A stretch of 64,000 nt of DNA. Source: Tsuneonella sp. CC-YZS046 (GTDB lineage Bacteria > Pseudomonadota > Alphaproteobacteria > Sphingomonadales > Sphingomonadaceae). The notes under the pieces are model-generated. The model made no database searches. It was given only the letters and a program-made list of their open reading frames with translations, and had not been told where the DNA came from. Location of the stretch: NCBI RefSeq assembly GCF_035581365.1, contig NZ_CP141590.1:1908501-1972500 (forward strand), written 5' to 3'. Positions 28,149 to 36,790 of the stretch are shown here, piece after piece. A program made the position numbers and the translations under genes. Position 1 is the first letter of the stretch, and every line of letters starts with the position of its first letter.

Positions 28149-28997
28149 ATGATGGAAACACGTAGCTTTACCGGCCACGACGGGGTCGAACTGGTCGCCG
28201 ACGTGGGCGGGCCGACGGATGCCCCCACGGTGCTGCTGATGCATGGCGGCGGGCAGACCCGGCATAGCTGGGCCGGCGCCACCCGCGGCCTGGTGGAAGC
28301 AGGCTATCGCGTGGTCAACATGGATCTGCGGGGGCATGGCGACAGCGGATGGAGCCGGGCAGGCGAATATCCCCTCTCCATCCGCGCGCGCGACATCGAA
28401 GCCGTGCTGCGGGATGGCTGCAACGGGCTTGCGCTGGTCGGCGCGTCGCTGGGCGGCGTCACTGCCACGACCGCGGTCGGGGCCTATGGGCTGCAGGCCG
28501 ACGCCCTGGTGATCGTGGACGTGGTTCCCTATCCCGAACTCACAGGCATCCAGCGCGTGCTGGAATTCATGAACGCCCATCCCGACGGGTTCGCCGATCT
28601 GGAAGAAGCGGCGGCGGCGGTCGCCTCCTACAATCCGGAACGGCCCCGCCCGCGCGACCCGAAGGGGCTGAAGAAGAACTTGCGGGAAGGCACGGACGGG
28701 CGGCTGCGCTGGCATTGGGACCCGGCGATATTGAACATGGATCATGAAGGGGATTTCGCGCTGTTCGCCCAAGCGATGGAGGCGATCGGACGGCTGGAAA
28801 AGCCGGAGGTGCTGCTGGTGCGCGGAATGGAAAGCGACATCGTGAGCGACCGTGGCGTGGCGGCGCTGCGGGACATGCTGCCGCGCGTCCAAGTGGTCGA
28901 CGTCGCGGATGCGGGCCACATGGTCGCGGGCGACCGCAACGACCGCTTCAACCAGGGAACCATCGAATTCCTCAGGCGCGTATTGCCCCCGTCGTGA
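28149..28997 (+). CDS. Alpha/beta hydrolase
   Basis: An alpha/beta hydrolase of about 282 residues with oxyanion motif [13 protein letters not shown], the strand-4 motif [10 protein letters not shown], the nucleophile elbow GASLGG (Ser) and a C-terminal [12 protein letters not shown] with the catalytic His. A cap region lies between about residues 140 and 210. It resembles bacterial peroxidase/hydrolase (MhpC/PcaD-like) proteins, but the substrate is unknown. Several starts are possible (TTG 28131, ATG 28143, 28149, 28152); I use 28149 because a TTGGA stretch precedes it closely. Confidence 0.82.
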   Translation: MMETRSFTGHDGVELVADVGGPTDAPTVLLMHGGGQTRHSWAGATRGLVEAGYRVVNMDLRGHGDSGWSRAGEYPLSIRARDIEAVLRDGCNGLALVGASLGGVTATTAVGAYGLQADALVIVDVVPYPELTGIQRVLEFMNAHPDGFADLEEAAAAVASYNPERPRPRDPKGLKKNLREGTDGRLRWHWDPAILNMDHEGDFALFAQAMEAIGRLEKPEVLLVRGMESDIVSDRGVAALRDMLPRVQVVDVADAGHMVAGDRNDRFNQGTIEFLRRVLPPS

Positions 28998-29100
28998 GCG
29001 CGCCCCGCTTCCGCCTCTGGACAATTGCCGATCACTGGGGAAAAGAGCGCTGCATCGCAGCATCGCCCGCATCGGGCATTTTCCGGTGAAAGGAAGCGCA

Positions 29101-29964
29101 TTGCAGAACGAAGTCTATGTCCTGCGCCTGGCCTGTCTCGACCGTCCAGGGATCTCGGCCGAAACCACCAATTTTCTCTACAAGGCCGGTTTCAATATCC
29201 TCGATGCCCAGCAGTTCGACGATCTCGACAGCGGCCGCTTCTTCTCGCGGATCGCCTTCAACGCGGTGTCGGGCACGACCGACCTCGAAGCCGTGAAGAA
29301 GGATTTCACCCCGGTCGCCGAAAAGTTCGGAATGGAATGGTCGCTGCGCGATCATTCGCGGCCGCAGAAGGTGCTGATCCTCGCATCCAAATTCGACCAC
29401 TGCCTGGCGGACCTGCTCTATCGCTGGCGCATCGGCGAAATCTCGATGGAGCCGGTCGGGATCATTTCCAACCACCCCCTCGAAATTTACAACGGCCTCA
29501 ATTTCGGCGACATTCCGTTCCATCATTTCCCGATCACCAGGGACACCAAGCCGCAGCAGGAAGCCCGGATCAAGCAGGTGGTGCAGGAAACCGGCGCGGA
29601 TCTCGTCATCCTCGCCCGCTACATGCAGATCCTGTCGGACGATCTGGCGCAGTTCCTGTCCGGGCGCTGCATCAACATCCATCACAGCTTCCTGCCCGGC
29701 TTCAAGGGGGCCAAGCCCTATCACCAGGCCCATGCCAGGGGCGTGAAGATCATCGGCGCCACCGCCCATTACGTCACCTCCGATCTCGATGAAGGCCCGA
29801 TCATCGAGCAGGACATCGAGCGGGTCAGCCATCGCGACCGGCCGGATGACCTGGTGCGCAAGGGGCGCGACATCGAGCGCCGGGTGCTGGCGCGGGCTGT
29901 CCGCTATCATCTGGCGGACCGGGTGATGGTGAACGGCGCGAACACCGTGGTCTTTCCCGAATAA
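29101..29964 (+). CDS. purU: Formyltetrahydrofolate deformylase
   Basis: PurU hydrolyses 10-formyl-THF to formate and THF, balancing one-carbon pools. The 287-residue protein has an N-terminal ACT regulatory domain ([20 protein letters not shown] to about residue 85) and a C-terminal formyltransferase-like domain with [28 protein letters not shown] and the Asp of [15 protein letters not shown] place the start at a TTG at 29101, nine bases after AAAGGAAG, which gives the usual length; the open frame continues upstream to 28852 inside the hydrolase gene. It is paralogous to PurN at 12.7 kb. Confidence 0.93.
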   Translation: MQNEVYVLRLACLDRPGISAETTNFLYKAGFNILDAQQFDDLDSGRFFSRIAFNAVSGTTDLEAVKKDFTPVAEKFGMEWSLRDHSRPQKVLILASKFDHCLADLLYRWRIGEISMEPVGIISNHPLEIYNGLNFGDIPFHHFPITRDTKPQQEARIKQVVQETGADLVILARYMQILSDDLAQFLSGRCINIHHSFLPGFKGAKPYHQAHARGVKIIGATAHYVTSDLDEGPIIEQDIERVSHRDRPDDLVRKGRDIERRVLARAVRYHLADRVMVNGANTVVFPE

Positions 29965-30010
29965 CCGCCGCCGCTCCTGCCGTGACCGACGCCTCCGCCG
30001 TGACTTACGA

Positions 30011-30496
30011 TCAGCCGGCCACGGCGGCGCGGCTGGCGAACAGCCAGCGCCATTCGCCTTCGATCACCACCTCGGCCTCGCCCCGGACGATTTGGTAATC
30101 GAAAGTGACCTTGCCCTGCGGCTTCACCGCATGCGGGCGAATCTCGCTGACGGTCAGCTCCAGCCGGATGGTGTCGCCGAACAGCACCGGCGCCTTGTAG
30201 CGGATCGTCTGCTCGATGATCGCCAGCCCCGTTCCCGCCGACAGCCCGAGCCGCTCCATCAGACCGGAGGCGATGGCAATAGTCGCAAGGCCGGGCGGAA
30301 AGGCGCCACCGAACAGCCCGTGGGTGGCGGCGTAATCGTAATCGACATGCATCGGGTTCATGTCGCCGCTGTACATCGACCAGAACAGCCCGTCGGCCTG
30401 CGTCATCGTGCGCCCCTGCGTCACGATCTGTTCGCCCACCGTGAAATCCTCGAGAAACCGCGCGGCAGGCCCGATATATCGCTTCCGTTCAGTCAT
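30011..30496 (-). CDS. MaoC-family hot-dog dehydratase
   Basis: A 161-residue single hot-dog protein with the hydratase-2 motif YSGDMNPMHVD, containing the Asp and His of (R)-specific enoyl-CoA hydratases. The surrounding ATHGLFGGAFPPGLATIAIASGLMERL is the typical MaoC-like continuation. It probably adds or removes water across an enoyl-CoA double bond. It is a lone gene, divergent from the DUF2946 gene and convergent with purU, so its pathway is not shown by context. Confidence 0.88.
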   Translation of the reverse strand: MTERKRYIGPAARFLEDFTVGEQIVTQGRTMTQADGLFWSMYSGDMNPMHVDYDYAATHGLFGGAFPPGLATIAIASGLMERLGLSAGTGLAIIEQTIRYKAPVLFGDTIRLELTVSEIRPHAVKPQGKVTFDYQIVRGEAEVVIEGEWRWLFASRAAVAG

Positions 30497-30623
30497 TCAT
30501 CCCATCCTCTTCGCCCCGGAGATCGCTCCGGCCTTTCGCGCCCTGCTAGGGCAATTCGCCTTTCCAGGCCAGCAACCGCAGTGACGGGGTGACAGGCGGC
30601 CCGGTTGGTCCTAAGGGGCGCGC

Positions 30624-31034
30624 ATGGGGAGCCTGCGCGCCTTCTTCCGCGATCATCGGCAACTGGCCGCCATGCTGGTCGCTCTGGCGCTCGCCATGAA
30701 GGCGCTGCTGCCGGCCGGCTACATGATCGGATCGCAGCCGCAGGGCATCACCATCGCGGTCTGTACCGACGCCACCGGCAAGCACGACACCAGGCAGATC
30801 GTCATCCCGCAGACCGGCAAGCCGGCCAGCGGCGCGGAGGAGCACGGCAAGGGCGCTGGCACCTGCCCCTATTCCGCGCTCGGCATGGCGTCGCTTTCCG
30901 GCGCGGACGCGGCCCTGCTGGCCATTGTCCTGGCCCTTATCCTGGCGCTGGGCTTCGCGCCCGCGCCCGCGCTGCGCCTCAGGCGCGCGTCCTATATCCT
31001 GCCGCCGCTGCGCGGCCCGCCGTCCCTGGCCTGA
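30624..31034 (+). CDS. DUF2946-like small membrane protein
   Basis: A 136-residue protein with an N-terminal transmembrane segment (LAAMLVALALAMKALLPAGYM), a hydrophilic middle that includes TIAVCTDATG and GTCPYSALGMAS, and a second transmembrane segment (AALLAIVLALILALGF) before a basic C-terminus. The MKALLPAGYM start and single C/P motifs resemble DUF2946-family proteins, which are often found next to TonB-dependent receptors in proteobacteria. Function is unknown; a role in metal handling is suggested only by such neighbours. It precedes a TonB receptor gene by ~127 bases. Confidence 0.72.
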   Translation: MGSLRAFFRDHRQLAAMLVALALAMKALLPAGYMIGSQPQGITIAVCTDATGKHDTRQIVIPQTGKPASGAEEHGKGAGTCPYSALGMASLSGADAALLAIVLALILALGFAPAPALRLRRASYILPPLRGPPSLA

Positions 31035-31090
31035 TCGACTGAACCTTCCCGCCGGAATGGCCGCGCCGATGCCCTGAACGGGCGCGGACA

Positions 31091-31109
31091 GAGCGCGCGA
31101 TGCGCGCTC
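31091..31109. repeat. Perfect inverted repeat upstream of TonB receptor gene
   Basis: GAGCGCGC (31091-31098) and GCGCGCTC (31102-31109) form an eight-base hairpin with a three-base loop, between the DUF2946 gene and the TonB receptor. It lacks a following T-run, so a leader structure or attenuator-like element is as likely as a terminator. Confidence 0.45.
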
Positions 31110-31160
31110 GCGGCCTTCGGCGGGCACCATGCACAGCACACGATTCCAGGGACAACCCCT

Positions 31161-33161
31161 ATGAAAATCTCGCTTATTGCGCTTGTCGCAGCGACTGCCT
31201 TCGCCACTTCGGCCCATGCGGAAACCTCCGCCAATTCCGACAGCGATACCGACCGCCGCAACACCATCATCGTTACCGGCCGCGCCGCCACCGCCGAAGC
31301 GGAACAGAAGGCGCAAGCCACGCCCGGCGGTGCCAATGTGGTGAGCCACGAAGACTATGCCGACCGCACCGTGGTTTCGCTGCGCGACACGCTGGCCTTC
31401 TCGCCCGGCGTCTACACCCAGCCCCGCTTCGGCCAGGAGGTGCGCATCTCCATCCGTGGCTCCGGCATTTCGCGCGGGTATCATATGCGCGGGCTGACGC
31501 TGCTGCAGGACGGCATCCCGATCAACCTCGCGGACGACAATGGCGATTTTCAGGAGCTGGAGCCGATCTTCTTCGATCACCTCGAAGTCTATCGCGGGGC
31601 CAATGCGCTGCGCTTCGGATCGGGCACGCTCGGCGGCGCGATCAACGGCGTCACCCCCACCGGCGACAATGCCCACGGTGTTTATGCCAGGATCGACGGC
31701 GGCTCCTACGGCATGATCCGGGGGCTTGTCTCCGCGGGCTTCGGCGACGAGCGCCTCAACGGCTGGGCCGGGATCAGCGCCGACAGCCACAATGGCGACC
31801 GCGACCATGCCAACCGGGATTCGATCCGCTTCCACGGCAATATCGGGGCAAGGCTGGCCGATGGGATTTCCACCCGCTTCTACCTCAGCACGAACACCCT
31901 CGACCAGGAATTGCCGGGCGCGCTGACCGCCGCCGTGGCGCGGAGCAAGCCGAAGACCGGCAATTTCGCGGGCGACCAGGCGCGCGACATAAACTCGCTG
32001 CGCCTGCAGAACCGCACCACCTTCGATCTGGGCAACGCCACCCTGAACGTCGGGGCGTTCTACAACGCGAAGGACCTGTATCACCCGATCTATCAGGTGA
32101 TCGACCAGAACTCGAAGGACAAGGGGGTCTATGCCCGGCTGGAATGGGCCGCCGGCATCCTTTCCGCCACGCTGGGCGGTGAATCCCGCTGGGGCTCGGT
32201 CCGATCCCGGCGCTTCGTCAATGTGGACGGGAAGCGCGGCGCCCTTACTTTCGACGCGGATCAGAAAGCGCGCACATCCACCGTTTACGGGGAAGTGCGG
32301 GTCACGCCCATGCCCGGGTTCAGCCTGATCGCGGGCGGCATCTATGCCGACGGCTTCCGCAGGCAGGAACAGCAGTTTCCCGTATCCGCTGTCGGCAGGG
32401 CTTCGTTCGATGCCTTCTCGCCCAAGTTCGGCGTGTTGTGGCAAGCCGCGCCCGACATCCAGCTTTACGCCAATTACAGCCGATCGGCCGAATTCCCCGG
32501 CTTCGTCGAGCTTGCCCAGATCTCGGCCTTCGTGCCGCTCAGGGAACAGCGGGCCTGGACGGCGGAGATCGGCACGCGTGGAATGATCGGCTTGGGCAAG
32601 TCCGGCCGGCTGGGCTGGGATCTTTCGTTCTACAGGGCGCGGATCAAGGGAGAAATGCTGCAATATACGGTGAACGCCAGCATTCCGGCCTCGACCTTCA
32701 ATGCCGACCGCACCTTGCACCAGGGCATCGAACTGGGGTTGAGCCTGGAGCCGACCGATTGGCTGCGGCTGCGCCAGATCTGGCAATATTCCGACTTCCG
32801 CTTCCGCAACGACGCCGAGTTCGGCGACAATCGCCTGCCGGTGGTGCCGAAGAACGTCCTGCGCAGTGAAATCAGGCTGGGCGGCGATGGGCTGCATGTC
32901 GCGCCCAATCTGGAATGGGTGCCCGATGGGGCCTGGGCCGATTACCGCAACACCCGCAGGACCGGCGGCTATGCCTTGCTGGGCCTGACCGCCGGAGCGA
33001 CCGTGCGGGACGGCATCGACCTGTTCCTCGATGCCCGCAACCTGACCGGCAAAAAGGCGATCGGCGATGTCTCGGCCGCGATCCTGGCCACCGACGCCTC
33101 GGCGATCTACTATCCGGTGGAACGCCGCGCGCTCTATGCCGGGGTCCGCGCCCGGTTCTGA
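31161..33161 (+). CDS. TonB-dependent outer-membrane receptor (substrate unknown, possibly metal)
   Basis: A 666-residue receptor with a signal peptide (LIALVAATAFATSAHAE), a plug domain (about residues 35-160: NTIIVTGRAA, SLRDTLAFSPGVYTQPRFG, ISIRGSGISRGYHMRGLTLL and VYRGANALRFGSGTLGGAIN) and a C-terminal beta-barrel ending in the terminal phenylalanine GVRARF. The TonB box region is short. Imports an unknown ligand across the outer membrane by TonB-coupled energy. The DUF2946 neighbour and the compact size are seen with copper or other metal receptors, but this is weak evidence. Confidence 0.92.
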   Translation: MKISLIALVAATAFATSAHAETSANSDSDTDRRNTIIVTGRAATAEAEQKAQATPGGANVVSHEDYADRTVVSLRDTLAFSPGVYTQPRFGQEVRISIRGSGISRGYHMRGLTLLQDGIPINLADDNGDFQELEPIFFDHLEVYRGANALRFGSGTLGGAINGVTPTGDNAHGVYARIDGGSYGMIRGLVSAGFGDERLNGWAGISADSHNGDRDHANRDSIRFHGNIGARLADGISTRFYLSTNTLDQELPGALTAAVARSKPKTGNFAGDQARDINSLRLQNRTTFDLGNATLNVGAFYNAKDLYHPIYQVIDQNSKDKGVYARLEWAAGILSATLGGESRWGSVRSRRFVNVDGKRGALTFDADQKARTSTVYGEVRVTPMPGFSLIAGGIYADGFRRQEQQFPVSAVGRASFDAFSPKFGVLWQAAPDIQLYANYSRSAEFPGFVELAQISAFVPLREQRAWTAEIGTRGMIGLGKSGRLGWDLSFYRARIKGEMLQYTVNASIPASTFNADRTLHQGIELGLSLEPTDWLRLRQIWQYSDFRFRNDAEFGDNRLPVVPKNVLRSEIRLGGDGLHVAPNLEWVPDGAWADYRNTRRTGGYALLGLTAGATVRDGIDLFLDARNLTGKKAIGDVSAAILATDASAIYYPVERRALYAGVRARF

Positions 33162-33703
33162 TGAGGGGAACGGGCGGGCGGTTCGCCGCCTGCCCGCACC
33201 CTGATGGACCATGGCCGCCGCGGCCATTCCCATATTTTTTCGGTCATTCCCGCGCAAGCGGGAACCCAGGGCGAGGCAGAGCAGGGCTGACTGGAACACC
33301 GCCTGCACGAGGATGGCGAAGGAAAGGCAGCGGCACGCCGGTTGACGCAGAACGCCGGAAATGTGCATTGCGATTGCGCCGCCCGCGCCCCTGCATCCCC
33401 GCGATAAACCGCCCTTCCATGGCCAGTTGCATGGGTTTTTCAGTGTGACCTTTCGCGCAGGGGCCTTTCCGCCAGCGCGTATCCGGCAGTTGCCGGGCCG
33501 GCGGGCGATGCGGGATGTTCTGCACGTCATCCGGCAGGATAAGCCAGATTTCCGCGAGGTAGGAAAGTTTCGGGAGCGCCCGAGCGGCCCAAAAGCCCCG
33601 CGCTTGGTCGGCGCCATGGATTAGGCGGCGTCCCGCAATTCTGATATTCTCTCCGCCGCCGATGCTGTCCCGAGAGCGCATCGGTGGGCGAGAGGATTGG
33701 CAT
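33162..33703. other. 540-base region with no convincing gene
   Basis: Between the TonB receptor and the FAD oxidoreductase gene. Open frames of 87-145 codons exist on both strands but are GC-biased shadows without family signatures or good ribosome sites. The stretch contains a REP-like hairpin near its start (33247-33264) and, at its end, an AGAGGA site (33691-33696) for the next gene. I see nothing else that I can assign. Confidence 0.5.
33247..33264. repeat. REP-like palindrome
   Basis: TTCCCGC-GCAA-GCGGGAA forms a seven-base stem and sits in CATTCCCGCGCAAGCGGGAA, a type of short palindrome dispersed in many proteobacterial and sphingomonad intergenic regions. It is 86 bases after the TonB receptor stop and may also act in transcription termination. 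Only one copy is seen in this window. Confidence 0.5.
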
Positions 33704-34933
33704 ATGCGGAATTCGGCAACGCATCACCGGGACCTGCGAACGGGGCAGTCGATCTGGTCGGCGAAGCGCCGCCCGGCAATCGCGATCAAGCGCCTGACCC
33801 GCACCGTGCGCTGCGATGTGGCGGTGGTCGGAGCGGGCATTTCCGGCGCGCTGATCGCGGAAGGGTTGAGCGAAGCCGGTCTTTCGGTCGTGATCCTCGA
33901 CCGCCGGGGGCCGCTGCTGGGATCGACTCCCGCGTCCACCGCGATGCTGCAGTATGAGCTGGACACGCCGCTGTGCCAGATGGCGGAGCGGATCGGGCGG
34001 GACCGCGCGGAACGGATCTGGCGCCGGTCGCGGCTGGCGGTGGACGCGCTGCGCGAGCGGACCGAACGGCTCGGCATCCGTGCCGACACGGCGACGCGCG
34101 GCTCGATCTATCTCGACGGGAACGTGCTCGACGCATCGGGGCTGGCCGAGGAGGCCGATGCGCGGCGGCGCGCGGGGTTCGAGGTTGAACTGATCCCGCC
34201 TGCAGTGGTCAAGGAACGCTACGGCATCGGCGGGCGTCATGCGATCATCGGCTTCGGAAACTACAGCGCGGACCCCCGCAAGCTGGCGGCAGGATACCTC
34301 AATATCGCCCTTGCCAGAGGCGCCCGCCTCTACGCGCCGGTTGAAGTCTGCGCCGTGGATGCCGGGGACGGCGGCGTCACGCTGGAGACGGCATCGGGGC
34401 CACAGGTGCGGGCCGATCAGGTGGTGATGGCGAGCGGCTACGAAATGCTGAAGGGCATTCCGCGACTGGGCAACACGATCATTTCAAGCTGGTCGATCGC
34501 GACCGCGCCTCAGCCGCGCAATCTGTGGCCGACCGAGGCGATGATCTGGGAAGCGTCGGACCCCTATCTCTACATCCGCACCACGCCCCGGGGCGAGGTG
34601 ATCTGCGGCGGCGAGGATGAAGAGATCGCGGATGCCGACGAGCGCGACGCCAGGATCGACGCCAAGACCCGCACGCTGACGCGAAAGCTGGGCCGGCTGC
34701 TGCCGATGATCGACCCCACCCCGGTCCATGCCTGGGCCGGCAGTTTCGGCAACAGCCCGGTCGGCACCCCGACGATCGGGCGCATCCCGAAGATGCCGAA
34801 CTGCTACGCCGCCATGGGTTATGGCGGGAACGGCATCACCTTCTCGATGATGGCGGCCCAGATGCTGCGCGGGCTCATCACCGGCAAAGGCGACCCCGAC
34901 AGCGATCTCGTCAGCTTCCACCGCGACTTCTGA
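33704..34933 (+). CDS. FAD-dependent oxidoreductase of the DAO family
   Basis: A 409-residue flavoprotein with the dinucleotide-binding motif VAVVGAGISGALIAEGL followed by the ribose-binding acidic residue in VVILDRR. The C-terminal FAD motif region includes MGYGGNGITFSMMAAQML. The DAO fold (D-amino-acid oxidase / glycine oxidase / GlpD-like) acts on amines or amine-like substrates in most members, but the substrate here cannot be deduced. Start at 33704 follows AGAGGA closely. The gene is isolated, between an empty region and the convergent catabolic operon. Confidence 0.87.
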   Translation: MRNSATHHRDLRTGQSIWSAKRRPAIAIKRLTRTVRCDVAVVGAGISGALIAEGLSEAGLSVVILDRRGPLLGSTPASTAMLQYELDTPLCQMAERIGRDRAERIWRRSRLAVDALRERTERLGIRADTATRGSIYLDGNVLDASGLAEEADARRRAGFEVELIPPAVVKERYGIGGRHAIIGFGNYSADPRKLAAGYLNIALARGARLYAPVEVCAVDAGDGGVTLETASGPQVRADQVVMASGYEMLKGIPRLGNTIISSWSIATAPQPRNLWPTEAMIWEASDPYLYIRTTPRGEVICGGEDEEIADADERDARIDAKTRTLTRKLGRLLPMIDPTPVHAWAGSFGNSPVGTPTIGRIPKMPNCYAAMGYGGNGITFSMMAAQMLRGLITGKGDPDSDLVSFHRDF

Positions 34934-35053
34934 GCGGAGATTGGGCATCAGCCGGGCGAGCCTGGCATTTCGCCTGGCCGGATTCCGCAGCTTGACCTCG
35001 CGCGGCCCGCGCCAGCATCGCCATGATGCCGGATTACATCAAGGGAGACGCCA

Positions 35054-36199
35054 TCAGACGAAATCCCGCCCGAAGATCTCTCGCGCGACGATCATCTTCT
35101 GGATTTGCGTGGTGCCGTCCGCGATCTGCTGGCCGATCACGTCCCGCAGGCGCTGCTCCTGAGGATAGTCTGTGGTATAGCCATAATGCCCATGCAGCAG
35201 CAGGCATTCGTGAATGGCGCCTGCCGCAATATCGGGGCACTGCATCTTGCACATCGCCGCCTCCGACGTATGCGGCAGGCCCTGATCCCGCAGCCACAGA
35301 GTGCGAAAGCAAAGCCAGCGCGCCATTTCCATCTTTGCGGCCCAGTCGGCCAAAGGGAAGGTCACGCCCTGATATTTGGACAATGGCTTGCCGAATGACT
35401 GACGGTTTTTGAGATATTCGACGGTTTCGGCAAGGCTTGCCTGCGCGGCGCCCAGGCACATCAAGCCGATGAGAGCCCGGGTGTAATCGAAGGTATGCAT
35501 GACCCTGGAAAAGGCGCCACCTTCCTCGCCGATGCGATAGCGCGCCGGGATGCGGACCTCGTCGAGGAAAAGCGAGCCACGCGCAATCCCGCGCGAACCA
35601 AGGTCCGAATACGCGCTGCGCGACACCCCCGGCAGATCGAACGGAACGAGGAAAGCCGTAACGCCCCTCGCCCCCGCCCCCGGATCGGTTTTTGCGAAGA
35701 CGATCCCGGCATCGCCGGCCATCACCAGCGTGATCGACGCCTTTTCGCCGGAGATCACGTAATCTCCGCCATCTCGCACCGCCCGGGCACGGATTCCCAC
35801 GGCATCCGAACCGCCTTGCGGCTCGGTCAGGCAGGTGCAGATGATCTTCTCGCCCGCCGCCATGCCGGGCAGCCACTCGGCACTGACCTGCTCAGGGGCA
35901 TACCGGCCGAGCATCTCCCCGGCGAAACAGGCGATCAAAATGGCATAGCAGCAATTGAAATCGCCCGAAGCGGCAGCCTCGATGGCGATGCCGGCGGTTA
36001 TCGCGTCGACTTCCTGCCCCCCATGCTCTTCCGGAACCCTGAGGCCCAGAAGGCCGATCTGCCCCATCTTCAGGAACTGCTCCCGCGGAAGCTCCCCGGT
36101 GCGGTCCCAATATGCATATTTGGGCAGCAGGACATCCCGCGCGAAAGCGCGCATGGTTTCGGCAACCAGCCGCTGCTCCTCGGAAAAGGAGAAATCCAT
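35054..36199 (-). CDS. Acyl-CoA dehydrogenase with Asp at the usual catalytic Glu position
   Basis: A 381-residue ACAD: N-terminal helical domain (MDFSFSEEQRLVAETMRAFA), FAD/beta domain with CLTEPQGGSDAVGIRA and ISGEKASITLVMAGD, and C-terminal helical domain with FGKPLSKYQGV and LLLHGHYGYTTDYPQEQ. In the segment where most members have an EGT catalytic Glu, this protein reads QIADGTTQIQKM, so Asp replaces Glu. It oxidises an acyl-CoA, passing electrons to ETF. It is the last gene of the long minus-strand catabolic series and lies eight bases after the EthD-like gene. Confidence 0.93.
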   Translation of the reverse strand: MDFSFSEEQRLVAETMRAFARDVLLPKYAYWDRTGELPREQFLKMGQIGLLGLRVPEEHGGQEVDAITAGIAIEAAASGDFNCCYAILIACFAGEMLGRYAPEQVSAEWLPGMAAGEKIICTCLTEPQGGSDAVGIRARAVRDGGDYVISGEKASITLVMAGDAGIVFAKTDPGAGARGVTAFLVPFDLPGVSRSAYSDLGSRGIARGSLFLDEVRIPARYRIGEEGGAFSRVMHTFDYTRALIGLMCLGAAQASLAETVEYLKNRQSFGKPLSKYQGVTFPLADWAAKMEMARWLCFRTLWLRDQGLPHTSEAAMCKMQCPDIAAGAIHECLLLHGHYGYTTDYPQEQRLRDVIGQQIADGTTQIQKMIVAREIFGRDFV

Positions 36200-36206
36200 G
36201 GAACCG

Positions 36207-36563
36207 TCAGATCACGCTGAACGGTTCTGTGATGAAGCACAGCCCGCGTTCGAGATCGACAAAGTTTGGCTCGTCCGGCCTTATCCGTTCAAGATAGGCC
36301 GGCTCCTCGAATGCCTGGAGCATCGCATCCATCGACCGGAACTCCAGCACCGCGATCCCGTCGTAATCGCCCGAGATCCCGAACATCGTTGCGATCGGTG
36401 AATCAGGATCAGCCAGGTGGTGCTGGGTATAGCGGACAAGATGCCGGTTGAATTCGGCGCAATTGCGAATGAGCGGGGCGTGAGTTTCCCGCCAGTGACG
36501 GGAAAATTCCCGCTGGCTCAGACCCGCTCGCCGCTTGATGCAGACGATCAGCGCTATCGTCAT
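36207..36563 (-). CDS. EthD-domain protein
   Basis: A 118-residue dimeric alpha/beta-barrel type protein starting ALIVCIKRRAGLSQREFSRHWRETHAPLIR, the EthD/stress-dimer pattern with its W-HAPL element. Proteins of this group accompany P450 and other oxygenase systems; the original EthD is needed for ether degradation by a P450, but its chemistry is unknown. Its ATG overlaps the stop of the ferredoxin gene by four bases, and the P450 gene lies just upstream, so a P450-ferredoxin-EthD unit is likely. Confidence 0.85.
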   Translation of the reverse strand: MTIALIVCIKRRAGLSQREFSRHWRETHAPLIRNCAEFNRHLVRYTQHHLADPDSPIATMFGISGDYDGIAVLEFRSMDAMLQAFEEPAYLERIRPDEPNFVDLERGLCFITEPFSVI

Positions 36564-36763
36564 CCATCCACTCCGGAAATGGCGCGCTCGGGGCAAGCCT
36601 TCATGCCCTTGGTCGCATTCTCTTCCTCGCCGGGGGGAACCACCACCACTTCCCCGACCGCAATGTTGAAGCCCGCTTCGTCAAGGGCAAAGACATTGGG
36701 GGCGAACTTCGCGCACCGGCCGTGGCCGGAGCAGAGGTTCTCGTCCACCTTGAGACGCATCAT
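36560..36763 (-). CDS. 3Fe-4S type ferredoxin, P450 electron donor
   Basis: A 67-residue small ferredoxin with CSGHGRC near the N-terminus and CPERAI near the C-terminus. The cluster ligands are Cys in CSGHGRC plus the C-terminal Cys, with His in the second position of the usual CxxC, as in ferredoxins of bacterial P450s. It follows the P450 gene by ~27 bases and would pass single electrons to it. The ATG at 36763 follows a GGGAG site at seven bases; an in-frame TTG at 36769 and ATG at 36760 are alternatives. No ferredoxin reductase is encoded nearby. Confidence 0.92.
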   Translation of the reverse strand: MMRLKVDENLCSGHGRCAKFAPNVFALDEAGFNIAVGEVVVVPPGEEENATKGMKACPERAISGVDG

Positions 36764-36790
36764 TTCCAAACTCCCAGCTTCCGGTCTGTC

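Noticed and set aside
33361..33624. 87-codon open frame in the gap after the TonB receptor
   Set aside because: No ribosome site, proline/arginine-rich translation typical of GC shadow frames, and a mirror frame of similar length on the other strand.
33704..34933. Ferredoxin reductase for the P450
   Set aside because: The protein has a DAO-type flavin fold with one dinucleotide-binding motif, lacks the second NAD(P)H motif of ferredoxin reductases, and is on the other strand.
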